Assembly: GCF_003261235.1 (NCBI RefSeq) | Contig: NZ_CP030085.1 | Span: 124,001 to 188,000, forward strand | DNA: 64,000 nt | Source of the DNA: Polynucleobacter paneuropaeus | GTDB taxonomy: Bacteria > Pseudomonadota > Gammaproteobacteria > Burkholderiales > Burkholderiaceae | Reading direction: 5' to 3' | Part shown: positions 24,590 through 33,762 of the stretch, one piece after another | Numbering within the stretch: position 1 is the stretch's first letter | Layout: the number at the start of each line of letters is the position of its first letter | Position numbers and translations under genes: made by a program | Notes under the pieces: generated by a model | Told to the model about the DNA's origin: nothing | The model's database searches: none | The model's input: the letters and a program-made list of their open reading frames with translations, nothing else

Positions 24590-25018
24590 GTGTTTCAAGG
24601 TGCTTCAGCTCTCAATTTGGATGCAAAGGGTCGCATGTCTGTGCCGGCCAAGCATCGCGACGCCTTGTTGGTTCAGGGCGAGGGCAGAGTGACGCTTACC
24701 AAGCACCCCGACGGCTGTTTACTGCTGTTCCCAAGACCCGAGTGGGAAACCTTTCGTGCCCGAGTTGCTCAGTTACCGATGGACGCGCATTGGTGGCGCA
24801 GAATATTTTTAGGTAGCGCTGCAGATGTTGAGCTGGATAGTGCCGGCAGAATTTTGGTGAGTCCAGAATTACGTTCAGCAGCAGGTATCGAAAAAGAAGT
24901 GATGCTTCTCGGAATGGGAAGTCACCTCGAATTGTGGGATGCGGCAAGCTATACCGCAAAAGAGCAGGCTGCCATTGCACAAGGTATGCCTGAAGCACTC
25001 AAGCAATTTAATTTTTAA
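24590..25018 (+). CDS. mraZ: Transcriptional regulator MraZ
   Basis: MraZ is an AbrB-fold DNA-binding protein that represses the dcw cluster, including its own gene. The 142-residue product has two tandem SpoVT/AbrB-like repeats, one at LNLDAKGRMSVPAKHR and one at VELDSAGRILVSPELR, each with the conserved DxxGR. I start it at the GTG at 24590, giving MFQGASALN as in other MraZ proteins; an in-frame GTG at 24578 is part of the operator. It is the first gene of a plus-strand run that extends to ftsZ. Confidence 0.95.
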   Translation: MFQGASALNLDAKGRMSVPAKHRDALLVQGEGRVTLTKHPDGCLLLFPRPEWETFRARVAQLPMDAHWWRRIFLGSAADVELDSAGRILVSPELRSAAGIEKEVMLLGMGSHLELWDAASYTAKEQAAIAQGMPEALKQFNF

Positions 25019-25030
25019 TGATTGAGTGCC

Positions 25031-25975
25031 ATGAACAATATACATCGCCCAGTACTACTGGCCGAGGCGGTGACCGCTTTAATCGATGCGCCACTTCTTC
25101 AAGATCAAGTACACAAAATTGTCATGATCGACGGGACTTTTGGGCGAGGTGGTCATTCACAACTATTACTCAGCAAGCTCGACTCAAATGCGCGATTGAT
25201 TGCATTCGACAAGGATTTGGATGCGATTGCAGTAGCGAAAAAAATAATCGATCCGCGTTTCTCGATCATTCACAGCAGCTTTGCACAGATGAATCAGTAC
25301 GCAGAGCCAGAATCGATCGATGGAATTTTGTTAGACCTTGGAATCAGTTCGCCGCAAGTGGACGAAGCACATCGTGGATTTTCATTTCGACGGGATGGTC
25401 CACTCGATATGCGAATGAATACCGATCAGGGAATCACAGCAGCAGAGTGGTTAGAGCAGGCACCGCAGGAGGAAATCACTAAAGTGATTAAGGCTTACGG
25501 GGAGGAACGCTTCGCATCACAAATCGCTAAAGCCATTGTTGCTAAGCGAGAGGAGGGCCTATCTCCTAAAACAACTTTGCAACTCGCAAATTTAGTTGCT
25601 AGCGTGGTTCGTACTCGTGAGCCAGGCCAGGATCCTGCAACACGCACTTTTCAAGCGTTACGAATTTTTATTAATCGGGAGCTAGAAGATCTCGAGCAGG
25701 GCCTAAAGGCGGCCTTAAGTTTGCTAAAGCCGGGTGGACGCTTAGTGGTGATTAGCTTTCATTCGCTTGAAGATCGAATCGTCAAGCAATTCTTGCAAGC
25801 CCATGCCAAAGTTGAAGTGCCTCGCGGTTTGCCTGTAAGAGAAAAAGACTTGCCACAAAGTGCTCTAGAAATCATTGGACGCGTTCGTCCGAGCAAGGAA
25901 GAGCTCGAAGAAAATCCTCGTGCACGCTCAGCCATCATGCGAGTAGCGGAAAAAAGAATGGGAGCGTTAGCTTGA
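25031..25975 (+). CDS. rsmH: 16S rRNA m4C1402 methyltransferase RsmH
   Basis: RsmH (MraW) methylates N4 of C1402 in 16S rRNA. The 314-residue protein starts HRPVLLAEAV, and has the SAM site IDGTFGRGGHS, LLDLGISSPQVDEAHRGFSF, PLDMRMN and the C-terminal VISFHSLEDRIVKQF. I use the ATG at 25031 in place of the TTG three codons earlier. It is the second dcw gene; ftsL begins within its stop codon. Confidence 0.96.
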   Translation: MNNIHRPVLLAEAVTALIDAPLLQDQVHKIVMIDGTFGRGGHSQLLLSKLDSNARLIAFDKDLDAIAVAKKIIDPRFSIIHSSFAQMNQYAEPESIDGILLDLGISSPQVDEAHRGFSFRRDGPLDMRMNTDQGITAAEWLEQAPQEEITKVIKAYGEERFASQIAKAIVAKREEGLSPKTTLQLANLVASVVRTREPGQDPATRTFQALRIFINRELEDLEQGLKAALSLLKPGGRLVVISFHSLEDRIVKQFLQAHAKVEVPRGLPVREKDLPQSALEIIGRVRPSKEELEENPRARSAIMRVAEKRMGALA

Positions 25976-26238
25976 ACCGCGCCACCTTTACTTTGTTAGC
26001 TCTTTTATTGATTTGCGCATTGTCACTTGTGGCTGCACAACAGCGAGCACGTAAATTATTCGTTGCAACCGAGCAAGTGCAAAATGAAGAGCGTCGATTA
26101 AATCAAGATTGGTTGCGCTTGGAATATGAACAACGCAACCTTTCAAAATCTTCCCGCATTCGTGACACAGCTCGTAATCAGCTACACATGTCACCTATTT
26201 CTCCTGAGCGTACTTTGTACATTAAGGAGAGCAAATGA
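25972..26238 (+). CDS. ftsL: Cell division protein FtsL
   Basis: FtsL is a short bitopic protein that, with FtsB and FtsQ, links the Z-ring to septal peptidoglycan synthesis. The 88 residues show a short N-terminus, one membrane span (FTLLALLLICALSLVAA) and a periplasmic coiled coil rich in Q, E and R (QVQNEERRLNQDWLRLEYEQRN). It starts with TTG inside the rsmH stop and overlaps ftsI by four bases. The position in the cluster makes the call firm despite low sequence conservation. Confidence 0.92.
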   Translation: MNRATFTLLALLLICALSLVAAQQRARKLFVATEQVQNEERRLNQDWLRLEYEQRNLSKSSRIRDTARNQLHMSPISPERTLYIKESK

Positions 26239-28010
26239 GACCGGTTGGTTTTTCAACTACTCCAAATTTAGTCTTGCGTCTGCCAATGTGGCGGTCACGC
26301 TTGATGCTGTTCCTGTTGTTCTTTGTTTTCATGCTCCTGCTATTAAGGGCATTCTGGATTCAGGGCCCAGGTAACGCCTTTTATGAAGCAAAAGCCGTGC
26401 GGGGAACCCAGCGTGAGCTCGAATTACCAGCGAGTCGCGGAAAGATTTTGGACCGAAATGGTAATGTGATCGCAACGAGTCTTGAAGCGAAATCAGTAAT
26501 TGCCTACAACGACACTGTGCCTGATGATTTATCGGCAGAAAAGCTTCATCAGCTTGCAAGTCTTTTGCAAATGAATGAAGCGGATTTACGAAGAAAACTC
26601 AAAGAAGAGCGTAAGCAGGTCTTTTTGAAGAGACAAGTTGATCCCGCAGTGGCTCAGCAAATTAAACAATTAGAAATTCCTGGAATTGGTTTGAATAATG
26701 AATACCGTCGCTTTTACCCAGAGGGTGAAGCGATGGCACACGTTGTGGGTTTCACTAATGTGGAAGATCGCGGCCAAGAAGGCATGGAGCTCTCCCATGA
26801 AAAAGAATTGGCTGCCCGTCCTGGTCAGCGTCGAGTTGTGGTCGATCGCTTAGGTCGTATCGTTGAGGATGTGGCAATTGAACAAGAGCCACAAAATGGT
26901 AAAGATTTGCAGTTGTCCATTGATAGCAAGATTCAGTACCTTGCCTATAACGCTGTTAAGAATGCGGTTGAAGAGCATCACGCTAAAGCTGGTGGGGCAG
27001 TAGTTTTGGATACACAAACTGGCGAGATCTTAGCCTTAGCGAATTATCCAAGTTATAACCCGAATAATCGTCGCAATTTGACTGGGGAACAATTGCGTAA
27101 TCGAGTGTTAACGGATACTTTTGAGCCCGGTTCAACAATGAAGCCCTTCACAATCTCTACCGCATTAGAGAAGGGTGCTATTACTCCTAATACGAATATG
27201 GTGATCGGTGCGAGTTACTTGATCGGCCCTAAACCGATTACCGATATCCATCCCTATGGAAATCTGACAGTTTCACAAGTGATCCAAAAGTCGAGCAATA
27301 TTGGTACAGCCAAAATTGCAATGAATAATCTCTCGCCCGAAGAGATGTGGAATATGTATTCGGCTGTGGGCTTTGGCCAAGCCCCAAAGATTGGTTTTCC
27401 TGGTGCTGTATCTGGAACATTACATCCTTATCAAAAATGGGGCGCATCTGACCAGGCACGTATTGCATTTGGTTACGGGATTTCTGCATCGCTATTTCAA
27501 GTTGCTCGTGCATACACCATTTTTGCGCGGGATGGTGAACTGGTGCCATTGACGATTCAGCGTAGTTCAGAAGTTAAATCGGGCGTAAGAGTAATTTCTG
27601 CAAAAACCGCAATTGAGATGCGCAGCATGCTCGAAACTGTAACTGAGCCTGGCGGCACAGCAGTAAAAGCCCAGGCGGATGGTTATCGGGTTGGTGGCAA
27701 AACAGGTACGGCACATAAACTGGTCGGTAAAGGCTACGGTAATTCTTATCGAGCTTATTTCGCAGGAATTGCCCCCATCAGCACGCCTCGGATCGTGGTG
27801 GCGGTAATGATCGATGAACCTACTGGCGGAAGTCACTATGGTGGCGATGTTGCAGCTCCTGTGTTCTCAACTATTGTGAGTGAAACCTTGCGAACCCTGA
27901 ATGTCTTACCTGATGCCAATATCAAGCAGATGGTCTCTGATGAAGTAAAGCGCCCTGTAGAGAATCCAGTGACAGGACTTAAGACTCAGCAAGTGGTTTT
28001 GAAAAGATGA
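26235..28010 (+). CDS. ftsI: Septal peptidoglycan transpeptidase FtsI (PBP3)
   Basis: FtsI cross-links peptidoglycan at the division septum together with the glycosyltransferase FtsW. The 591-residue class B PBP has one N-terminal membrane span (MLFLLFFVFMLLLLRAFW), the dimerisation domain with RGKILDRNG, and the transpeptidase with the active serine in STMKPF, the SSN motif (KSSNIGTAK) and KTGT (GGKTGTAHK). A normal length; the C-terminal tail is short. It overlaps ftsL and murE by ATGA junctions. Confidence 0.97.
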   Translation: MRPVGFSTTPNLVLRLPMWRSRLMLFLLFFVFMLLLLRAFWIQGPGNAFYEAKAVRGTQRELELPASRGKILDRNGNVIATSLEAKSVIAYNDTVPDDLSAEKLHQLASLLQMNEADLRRKLKEERKQVFLKRQVDPAVAQQIKQLEIPGIGLNNEYRRFYPEGEAMAHVVGFTNVEDRGQEGMELSHEKELAARPGQRRVVVDRLGRIVEDVAIEQEPQNGKDLQLSIDSKIQYLAYNAVKNAVEEHHAKAGGAVVLDTQTGEILALANYPSYNPNNRRNLTGEQLRNRVLTDTFEPGSTMKPFTISTALEKGAITPNTNMVIGASYLIGPKPITDIHPYGNLTVSQVIQKSSNIGTAKIAMNNLSPEEMWNMYSAVGFGQAPKIGFPGAVSGTLHPYQKWGASDQARIAFGYGISASLFQVARAYTIFARDGELVPLTIQRSSEVKSGVRVISAKTAIEMRSMLETVTEPGGTAVKAQADGYRVGGKTGTAHKLVGKGYGNSYRAYFAGIAPISTPRIVVAVMIDEPTGGSHYGGDVAAPVFSTIVSETLRTLNVLPDANIKQMVSDEVKRPVENPVTGLKTQQVVLKR

Positions 28011-29545
28011 GGGTGGCAGTGCATATAGAACCCAATCACTTGATTGAGCATTTACAAAAATTGGTAGCACCTGCCGCCAAGATTAGAAGTGATAGTCGAC
28101 AAATCAAACTTGGCGATATCTTTTTTGCCTATCCCGTTGGTCATGGCAAAGCATTGCGAGATGGTCGGCTATTTATTGCCGCAGCTCTTGAAAGTGGTGC
28201 AAAGGCAGTTGTTTATGATCCGATCAATCTGAATGATCAATTTGAAGATCATCCTCAGTGCTTTGCAGTTGAGAATTTAGCAAAACACGCCGGATTTTTA
28301 AGTGCACAGTGGTATGGCAATCCTAGCCGCGATCTGAATGTGATTGGGGTTACTGGTACCAATGGAAAGACGAGCATTACCCAGTGGATTGCTCAGGCGC
28401 TAGATACCCCTTCTCAGCGCGCTGCAGTGATTGGTACGCTAGGAGCAGGATTGTCAGGCTCCTTAATTCAGACGGGGTATACCACCCCGGATGCCCCGAC
28501 ACTACAGACTCAGATAAGTGAGTTGCGTGACCAAGGCGCAAAACAATTGGCTATCGAAGTTTCCTCTCATGCTTTAGATCAAGGCCGAATTGCGGGATTA
28601 GATATTAGCTGCGCAGTATTTAGTAATTTGACGCAAGATCATTTGGACTACCACGCCAATATGACTGAGTATGCTCAAGCAAAAGCAAAGTTATTTAATC
28701 AGAGCGCCCTCAAGGATGTCGTTTTGAATATGGACGATCCCTTTGGAAGAGAGCTTGCAATGCAGGCACTTGCGAAGAATGTCGTAAAAGTTTGGGGCTA
28801 TGCATTAGAGCAGAGCGCTTTTCAGGGCTTTGAAAAATTTGGTGATCGCTTGCATCAACTGTATGCAAAAGATTTAGTGTTAGCCGGAAATGGCTATGAT
28901 GCCTCATTCATTTACGAAGGTAAGGGGTCTGAAAAGCTACATATTCCCGTCATTGGTGAATTTAATGTCAGTAATTGTTTGGCAGTCTGGGGAGTCTTGT
29001 TAAGTCAAGGTTTAACAATCTCAGAAGCTAGTAAGCGAGTTAGTCACTTAAAGCCCGTCATCGGTCGCATGGAGTTAATTCATTCCAATAAAACTGGGCC
29101 ATTAGTAATTGTTGATTATGCGCATACACCGGATGCCTTAGAAAAAGTTCTAAAAACCTTGCGGCCTATTGCTGATGAACGTCAGGGGAGGCTCTGGTGC
29201 GTATTTGGTTGTGGTGGCGATCGTGATGTTGGTAAACGACCTCAGATGGGAAGGGTTGCAGAGCAATTTTCTGATGAAGTAATTATTACCAGCGATAACC
29301 CCAGATCAGAAGATCCAAATGAAATCATCGCCATGATCAACTCTGGAATGACTACGCAGACCAAACAAGCACAAATCATTGTCGATCGGGCTGCAGCAAT
29401 TATGGCTGCTGTGCGCCATGCAACAGAAGCAGACATTGTTTTAGTCGCCGGCAAGGGTCATGAATCTACGCAAGAAATCAATGGTAAAAAATTTGATTTC
29501 TCAGATCAAGAGCATATCCTCTTGGCAGCAGGAGGAGCGATCTAA
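28007..29545 (+). CDS. murE: UDP-MurNAc-tripeptide synthetase MurE
   Basis: MurE adds meso-diaminopimelate to UDP-MurNAc-L-Ala-D-Glu. The 512-residue ligase has the ATP loop VTGTNGKTSITQW, LTQDHLDYHANM, the carbamylated-lysine region YAQAKAKLF, and the motif SDNPRSEDP, whose DNPR signature indicates meso-DAP instead of lysine as substrate. It overlaps ftsI by ATGA and murF by TAATG. Confidence 0.96.
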   Translation: MRVAVHIEPNHLIEHLQKLVAPAAKIRSDSRQIKLGDIFFAYPVGHGKALRDGRLFIAAALESGAKAVVYDPINLNDQFEDHPQCFAVENLAKHAGFLSAQWYGNPSRDLNVIGVTGTNGKTSITQWIAQALDTPSQRAAVIGTLGAGLSGSLIQTGYTTPDAPTLQTQISELRDQGAKQLAIEVSSHALDQGRIAGLDISCAVFSNLTQDHLDYHANMTEYAQAKAKLFNQSALKDVVLNMDDPFGRELAMQALAKNVVKVWGYALEQSAFQGFEKFGDRLHQLYAKDLVLAGNGYDASFIYEGKGSEKLHIPVIGEFNVSNCLAVWGVLLSQGLTISEASKRVSHLKPVIGRMELIHSNKTGPLVIVDYAHTPDALEKVLKTLRPIADERQGRLWCVFGCGGDRDVGKRPQMGRVAEQFSDEVIITSDNPRSEDPNEIIAMINSGMTTQTKQAQIIVDRAAAIMAAVRHATEADIVLVAGKGHESTQEINGKKFDFSDQEHILLAAGGAI

Positions 29546-30978
29546 TGCTGACGATGACCAATCTTGCAGAAATTCATCAAATGCTCCCCGGCAGCCAATT
29601 ATTGAATATTTCTTTAGAGAAATCTCGGGCAGTAAGTATTTCTGGAATCGGTAGTGATAGTCGAAAAATACAATCAGGTGAATTATTTGTCGCTTTGAGT
29701 GGCGAGCGTTTTGATGCGCATCATTTTCTTGGTGAGATCGGAAGTTCTGCTGCAAGTGCTGCCATGATTGCCAATCCCAGCAACTGTCCTGATCACTTAG
29801 CGGCTGTATGTGTCGCCGATACGAGAGTGGGACTTGGCCAGCTGGCTAAGGCCTGGAGAGGGAGGCACCCCATTGCGCTTGCACTAGTGACTGGTAGCAA
29901 TGGCAAGACCACTGTCAAAGAAATGATCGCTTCGATATTTAGAAGCGCAGTAGGTGAGGCAGCTACTTTAGTAACTAAAGGAAATCTTAATAATGACATT
30001 GGTTTGCCTTTAACCTTATTGCGTCTGCGTCCATCTGATCGTTTGGCAGTCATTGAGCTGGGTATGAATCATCCCGGTGAGACTGCACAGTTAGCGGCGA
30101 TTGCTCAGCCTAATATCGCACTCATTAATAATGCCCAGCGAGAGCACCAAGAGTTTATGACTAGTGTTGGAGCGGTAGCTCAAGAACATGCTGATGCATT
30201 GAAAGCATTGCCATTAGACGGTATTGCGGTATACCCAGCTGATTCTGAATTCTCCTCACTCTGGAAAAATGCAGCGGGTAATCGTAAGGTCATTGACTTT
30301 GCACTCTCCAGTCCGGCTAGTGTTTCAGGGGTTCTAAAGGAAAATGGAAGTTTACAAATCAATACTGCAAATGGTTCTGTTGAAGTACAGCTGAAAACTT
30401 TAGGACTTCACAATGTAAGTAATGCGCTTGCAGCAGCAGCGGTTGCTTTGGGAGCCAATCTCAGTCTCGAAAATATTCAAAAAGGCTTAGAAGCTTTTAC
30501 CCCTGTTAAGGGACGTATGCAAGCCAGCCCACTAGGTAATCACTGCACCTTAATTGATGATAGTTATAACGCCAATCCAGATTCTGTCCGTGCAGCAATT
30601 GATGCTTTAAAGCAAGCTAACGGAGTGTCATGGTTAGTTTTGGGTGATATGGGTGAGGTCGGAGACCAGGGCCCAGCATTTCATCATGAAGTGGGAGCCT
30701 ATGCTGCTGAGCAAGGGGTTGACCAGTTGTTTGCAATCGGTGAGCAGTGTCAATTAGCAGTGCAGGGCTTTAATGAGACTAAGCAAAAACTCCACTTAGA
30801 TTCTAGCGCTCAGCACTTCGCTGAAATAGAGGCATTGAATGCAAGTCTGGCTAGTAGTTTGAAAGACAAAAATTTGGCAGTATCGGAAAAAATGCATATT
30901 TTGATTAAGGGCTCCCGTTTTATGAAAATGGAGCGAGTGGTACAAGCTATGCAAGAAGGGGCTAATACATGCTCTTAA
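29545..30978 (+). CDS. murF: UDP-MurNAc-tripeptide-D-Ala-D-Ala ligase MurF
   Basis: MurF adds D-Ala-D-Ala to make the UDP-MurNAc-pentapeptide. The 477-residue protein has the N-terminal ISGIGSDSRKIQSGELFVAL, the ATP loop VTGSNGKTTVKEMI, NLNNDIGLPLTLL, ELGMNHPGE, NNAQREHQEFM and IDDSYNANPDS. The D-Ala-D-Ala it uses is made by Ddl, encoded later in the cluster. It overlaps mraY by 10 bases. Confidence 0.96.
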   Translation: MLTMTNLAEIHQMLPGSQLLNISLEKSRAVSISGIGSDSRKIQSGELFVALSGERFDAHHFLGEIGSSAASAAMIANPSNCPDHLAAVCVADTRVGLGQLAKAWRGRHPIALALVTGSNGKTTVKEMIASIFRSAVGEAATLVTKGNLNNDIGLPLTLLRLRPSDRLAVIELGMNHPGETAQLAAIAQPNIALINNAQREHQEFMTSVGAVAQEHADALKALPLDGIAVYPADSEFSSLWKNAAGNRKVIDFALSSPASVSGVLKENGSLQINTANGSVEVQLKTLGLHNVSNALAAAAVALGANLSLENIQKGLEAFTPVKGRMQASPLGNHCTLIDDSYNANPDSVRAAIDALKQANGVSWLVLGDMGEVGDQGPAFHHEVGAYAAEQGVDQLFAIGEQCQLAVQGFNETKQKLHLDSSAQHFAEIEALNASLASSLKDKNLAVSEKMHILIKGSRFMKMERVVQAMQEGANTCS

Positions 30979-32138
30979 TTTTGGCGCAATGGCTGCAAGA
31001 AGACTTTGGATTTTTACGGGTCTTTAATTACATCACTTTCCGCGCTGTGATGGCCACTTTAACAGCCCTATTAATTGGTTTGGTTTCGGGACCCTGGGTG
31101 ATTCGTAAATTGATAGCCTTAAAGATGGGTCAATCTGTTAGAAATGATGGACCACAAAGTCATTTAGCCAAGACAGGTACCCCCACAATGGGTGGTGTTT
31201 TAATTTTGTTAGGAATCTTTATTTCCTGCATCTTGTGGGCAGATCTAACGAATCGATTTATCTGGATTGTGATGATTGTGACTTTTGGATTTGGCGTAGT
31301 AGGCTGGGTTGATGATTACCGTAAGGTGGCCCGTAAAGATCCCAATGGGATGAGTTCGAGAGAAAAATTCTTTTGGCAGACTGTCATTGGATTATTTGCC
31401 GCAATTTATTTGGCATTCTCAGTGTCGGAAATTAATAACCTCAAAGTACTTCAGCTATTCCTGGATTGGCTTCAAAGTGGTTTTGCACTCGATCTACCAG
31501 CGAAAACAAACTTGTTATTGCCATTCATAAAAGAGGTGAGCTATCCCTTAGGCATGATGGGCTTCATTATTTTGAGCTATTTTGTGATCGTCGGTAGTAG
31601 TAACGCCGTCAACCTCACAGATGGTCTCGATGGATTGGTAATCATGCCGGTGATTCTGGTGGGGGCAGCATTAGGTGCATTTGCCTATGTGATGGGTAAT
31701 GCGATCTACGCAAAATATTTACTTTTCCCCTATATACCTGGCGCTGGCGAGTTAATGATTTTCTGCGGTGCTATGGGTGGCGCTGGCTTGGCTTTCCTTT
31801 GGTACAACACCCATCCCGCACAAGTATTCATGGGTGATGTTGGTGCGCTCGCCCTAGGTGGCGCTTTAGGAACAATTGCAGTGATTGTCCGTCAAGAGAT
31901 TGTGCTGTTTGTGATGGGCGGTATTTTTGTCGCAGAAACATTTTCAGTAATGCTTCAAGTATTTTGGTTCAAGTACACCAAGAAAAGATATGGCGAAGGT
32001 CGTCGTATTTTTAGGATGGCGCCACTGCATCATCACTTTGAATTAGGCGGCTGGAAAGAAACGCAAGTAGTAGTCCGTTTTTGGATTATTACCATCCTAT
32101 TAGTTTTAGTTGGCTTATCTAGCCTGAAATTACGGTGA
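30969..32138 (+). CDS. mraY: Phospho-MurNAc-pentapeptide transferase MraY
   Basis: MraY moves phospho-MurNAc-pentapeptide to undecaprenyl phosphate, making lipid I at the inner membrane. The 389-residue polytopic protein has about ten membrane spans and the catalytic blocks TPTMGGVLIL, WVDDYRKVARKDPNGM, NAVNLTDGLDGL, FMGDVGALALGGALG and the HHHFE motif (PLHHHFELGGWKE). It follows murF in the usual order. Confidence 0.97.
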   Translation: MLLILAQWLQEDFGFLRVFNYITFRAVMATLTALLIGLVSGPWVIRKLIALKMGQSVRNDGPQSHLAKTGTPTMGGVLILLGIFISCILWADLTNRFIWIVMIVTFGFGVVGWVDDYRKVARKDPNGMSSREKFFWQTVIGLFAAIYLAFSVSEINNLKVLQLFLDWLQSGFALDLPAKTNLLLPFIKEVSYPLGMMGFIILSYFVIVGSSNAVNLTDGLDGLVIMPVILVGAALGAFAYVMGNAIYAKYLLFPYIPGAGELMIFCGAMGGAGLAFLWYNTHPAQVFMGDVGALALGGALGTIAVIVRQEIVLFVMGGIFVAETFSVMLQVFWFKYTKKRYGEGRRIFRMAPLHHHFELGGWKETQVVVRFWIITILLVLVGLSSLKLR

Positions 32139-32148
32139 GCCAAAAAAT

Positions 32149-33762
32149 ATGTTGAATATTCCAAATCCTTTTGCCAATCCTAAAGTGATAAGTAGTGAAG
32201 TGACTAAATCACCAAGTCATTTTCTAATTCTGGGCTTAGGTGAGTCTGGGATAGCAATGGCTAAATGGTGTTTGCGCAATGGAGCAAAAGTTCGCCTTGC
32301 TGATACGCGTGATTCTCAGAAATTTTCTGATAAGCAAAAAACTTGGTTAGCTGAGCTTGAGCAGGCAGGCTTGAAGGATGTCCAATGGGGTCCTTTGACT
32401 AATAACTTACTAAAAGAAATAGATGTTATTGGCATCAGTCCCGGTTTGTCACCGACTCAAGAACCGATCCAATCATTCATAGCTACTGCACGGCAAGACA
32501 ATGTTGAAGTGTGGAGCGAGATCGAGTTTTTTGCTCGTGCGATTGCAGCATTGACACTCATGCAAGAAGGAGTCGCTAATACTCCTGTGGTGCTAGTTAT
32601 TACCGGAACGAACGGCAAAACCACTACGACAGCGTTAACGGGCCAACTCTGTGAACGGGCCGGTAAGAAGGTAGCAGTCGCTGGAAACATTAGTCCTGCA
32701 GCACTCGATAAGCTCGAGATGTGCTTAAACGAAGCTGACCAGTTCAGCGATATGCCCGATATATGGGTATTAGAGCTCTCAAGTTTTCAGTTGCTATTTA
32801 CGGATAGTCTGAATGCGACCGCTGCAACAGTTCTTAACATCACACAAGATCACTTGGACTGGCATGGTGATATGCAGTCTTACGCCAATGCAAAGGCACG
32901 AATTTTTGGACCAGATTCTATTTGCATCTTGAATCGGGACGATCCTCTTGCCTTCAATTTGCTTTCTGAAGATGAAAAACTCAATAGATCTATCGTGACC
33001 TTTGGTGCTGGTCGTCCAGATGAGCAGGGTGCATTTGGTATCGAGCGTGATTTGCGTGCTGGCGGAATTGATTGGTTGGTATGGGCTGAGGTTGATGAGA
33101 ATCAAGAGCCAAAACCTAAGCGTCGTCGTAAAACAGTGACTCCTGATGAAGAAGAATTGCGACTCAAGCGTTTAATCCCAGCCGATGCTCTGAAAATTCG
33201 GGGTCGTCATAATGCGCTCAACGCGCTAGCTGCCTTGGCTTTAGCCCGTTCGGCAGGTTTGCCAATGAGTCTACTGTTGCATGGTTTGCGGGATTACGAG
33301 GGTGAGCCTCATCGAGTACAGAGTATTGGCATTGTTGCTGACGTTGAGTATGTCGATGACAGCAAAGGGACTAATGTTGGTGCCACAGTAGCAGCATTGA
33401 ATGGACTAGCTAATAACGAGTCTAGAAAGAGAATTTGGTTAATAGCGGGTGGCGATGGCAAAGGCCAGGACTTTTCACCTTTACGTGAACCTGCACTACG
33501 CTTTATCAAAGGTGCTTTCTTAATTGGCAAAGATGCAAAGTCACTTGCAGATGCGCTTGGTAGTGAGGTCTCTTGCACTATCAGTGAAACACTAGCTAAT
33601 GCAGTACAACAAGCTGCTCATCAAGCCCAATCTGGCGATATTGTTTTGCTATCTCCAGCATGTGCTAGTTTTGATCAGTTCAAGGATTACATTGCCCGTG
33701 CAGATGCTTTTGCATCTGAAGTGACTGAATTAGGTATGCAGATCGATGGTGTTCATATATGA
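32149..33762 (+). CDS. murD: UDP-MurNAc-L-alanine:D-glutamate ligase MurD, with an insertion
   Basis: MurD adds D-glutamate to UDP-MurNAc-L-Ala. The core motifs are present: LGLGESGIAMAKWC, the ATP loop ITGTNGKTTTTAL, VAGNISPAAL, LELSSFQL, NITQDHLDWHG, and the late VDDSKGTN. At 537 residues it is about 100 longer than E. coli MurD. The extra length includes a charged segment around residues 310-340 with EPKPKRRRKTVTPDEEEL, between the central and C-terminal domains, and some extra sequence in the N-terminal half. The added segment looks surface-exposed and flexible. Activity should be unaffected. Confidence 0.95.
   Translation: MLNIPNPFANPKVISSEVTKSPSHFLILGLGESGIAMAKWCLRNGAKVRLADTRDSQKFSDKQKTWLAELEQAGLKDVQWGPLTNNLLKEIDVIGISPGLSPTQEPIQSFIATARQDNVEVWSEIEFFARAIAALTLMQEGVANTPVVLVITGTNGKTTTTALTGQLCERAGKKVAVAGNISPAALDKLEMCLNEADQFSDMPDIWVLELSSFQLLFTDSLNATAATVLNITQDHLDWHGDMQSYANAKARIFGPDSICILNRDDPLAFNLLSEDEKLNRSIVTFGAGRPDEQGAFGIERDLRAGGIDWLVWAEVDENQEPKPKRRRKTVTPDEEELRLKRLIPADALKIRGRHNALNALAALALARSAGLPMSLLLHGLRDYEGEPHRVQSIGIVADVEYVDDSKGTNVGATVAALNGLANNESRKRIWLIAGGDGKGQDFSPLREPALRFIKGAFLIGKDAKSLADALGSEVSCTISETLANAVQQAAHQAQSGDIVLLSPACASFDQFKDYIARADAFASEVTELGMQIDGVHI

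Noticed and set aside
25018..25482. 154-codon plus-strand frame inside rsmH
   Set aside because: It is the out-of-frame shadow of rsmH, rich in R, S and C with no recognisable motif.
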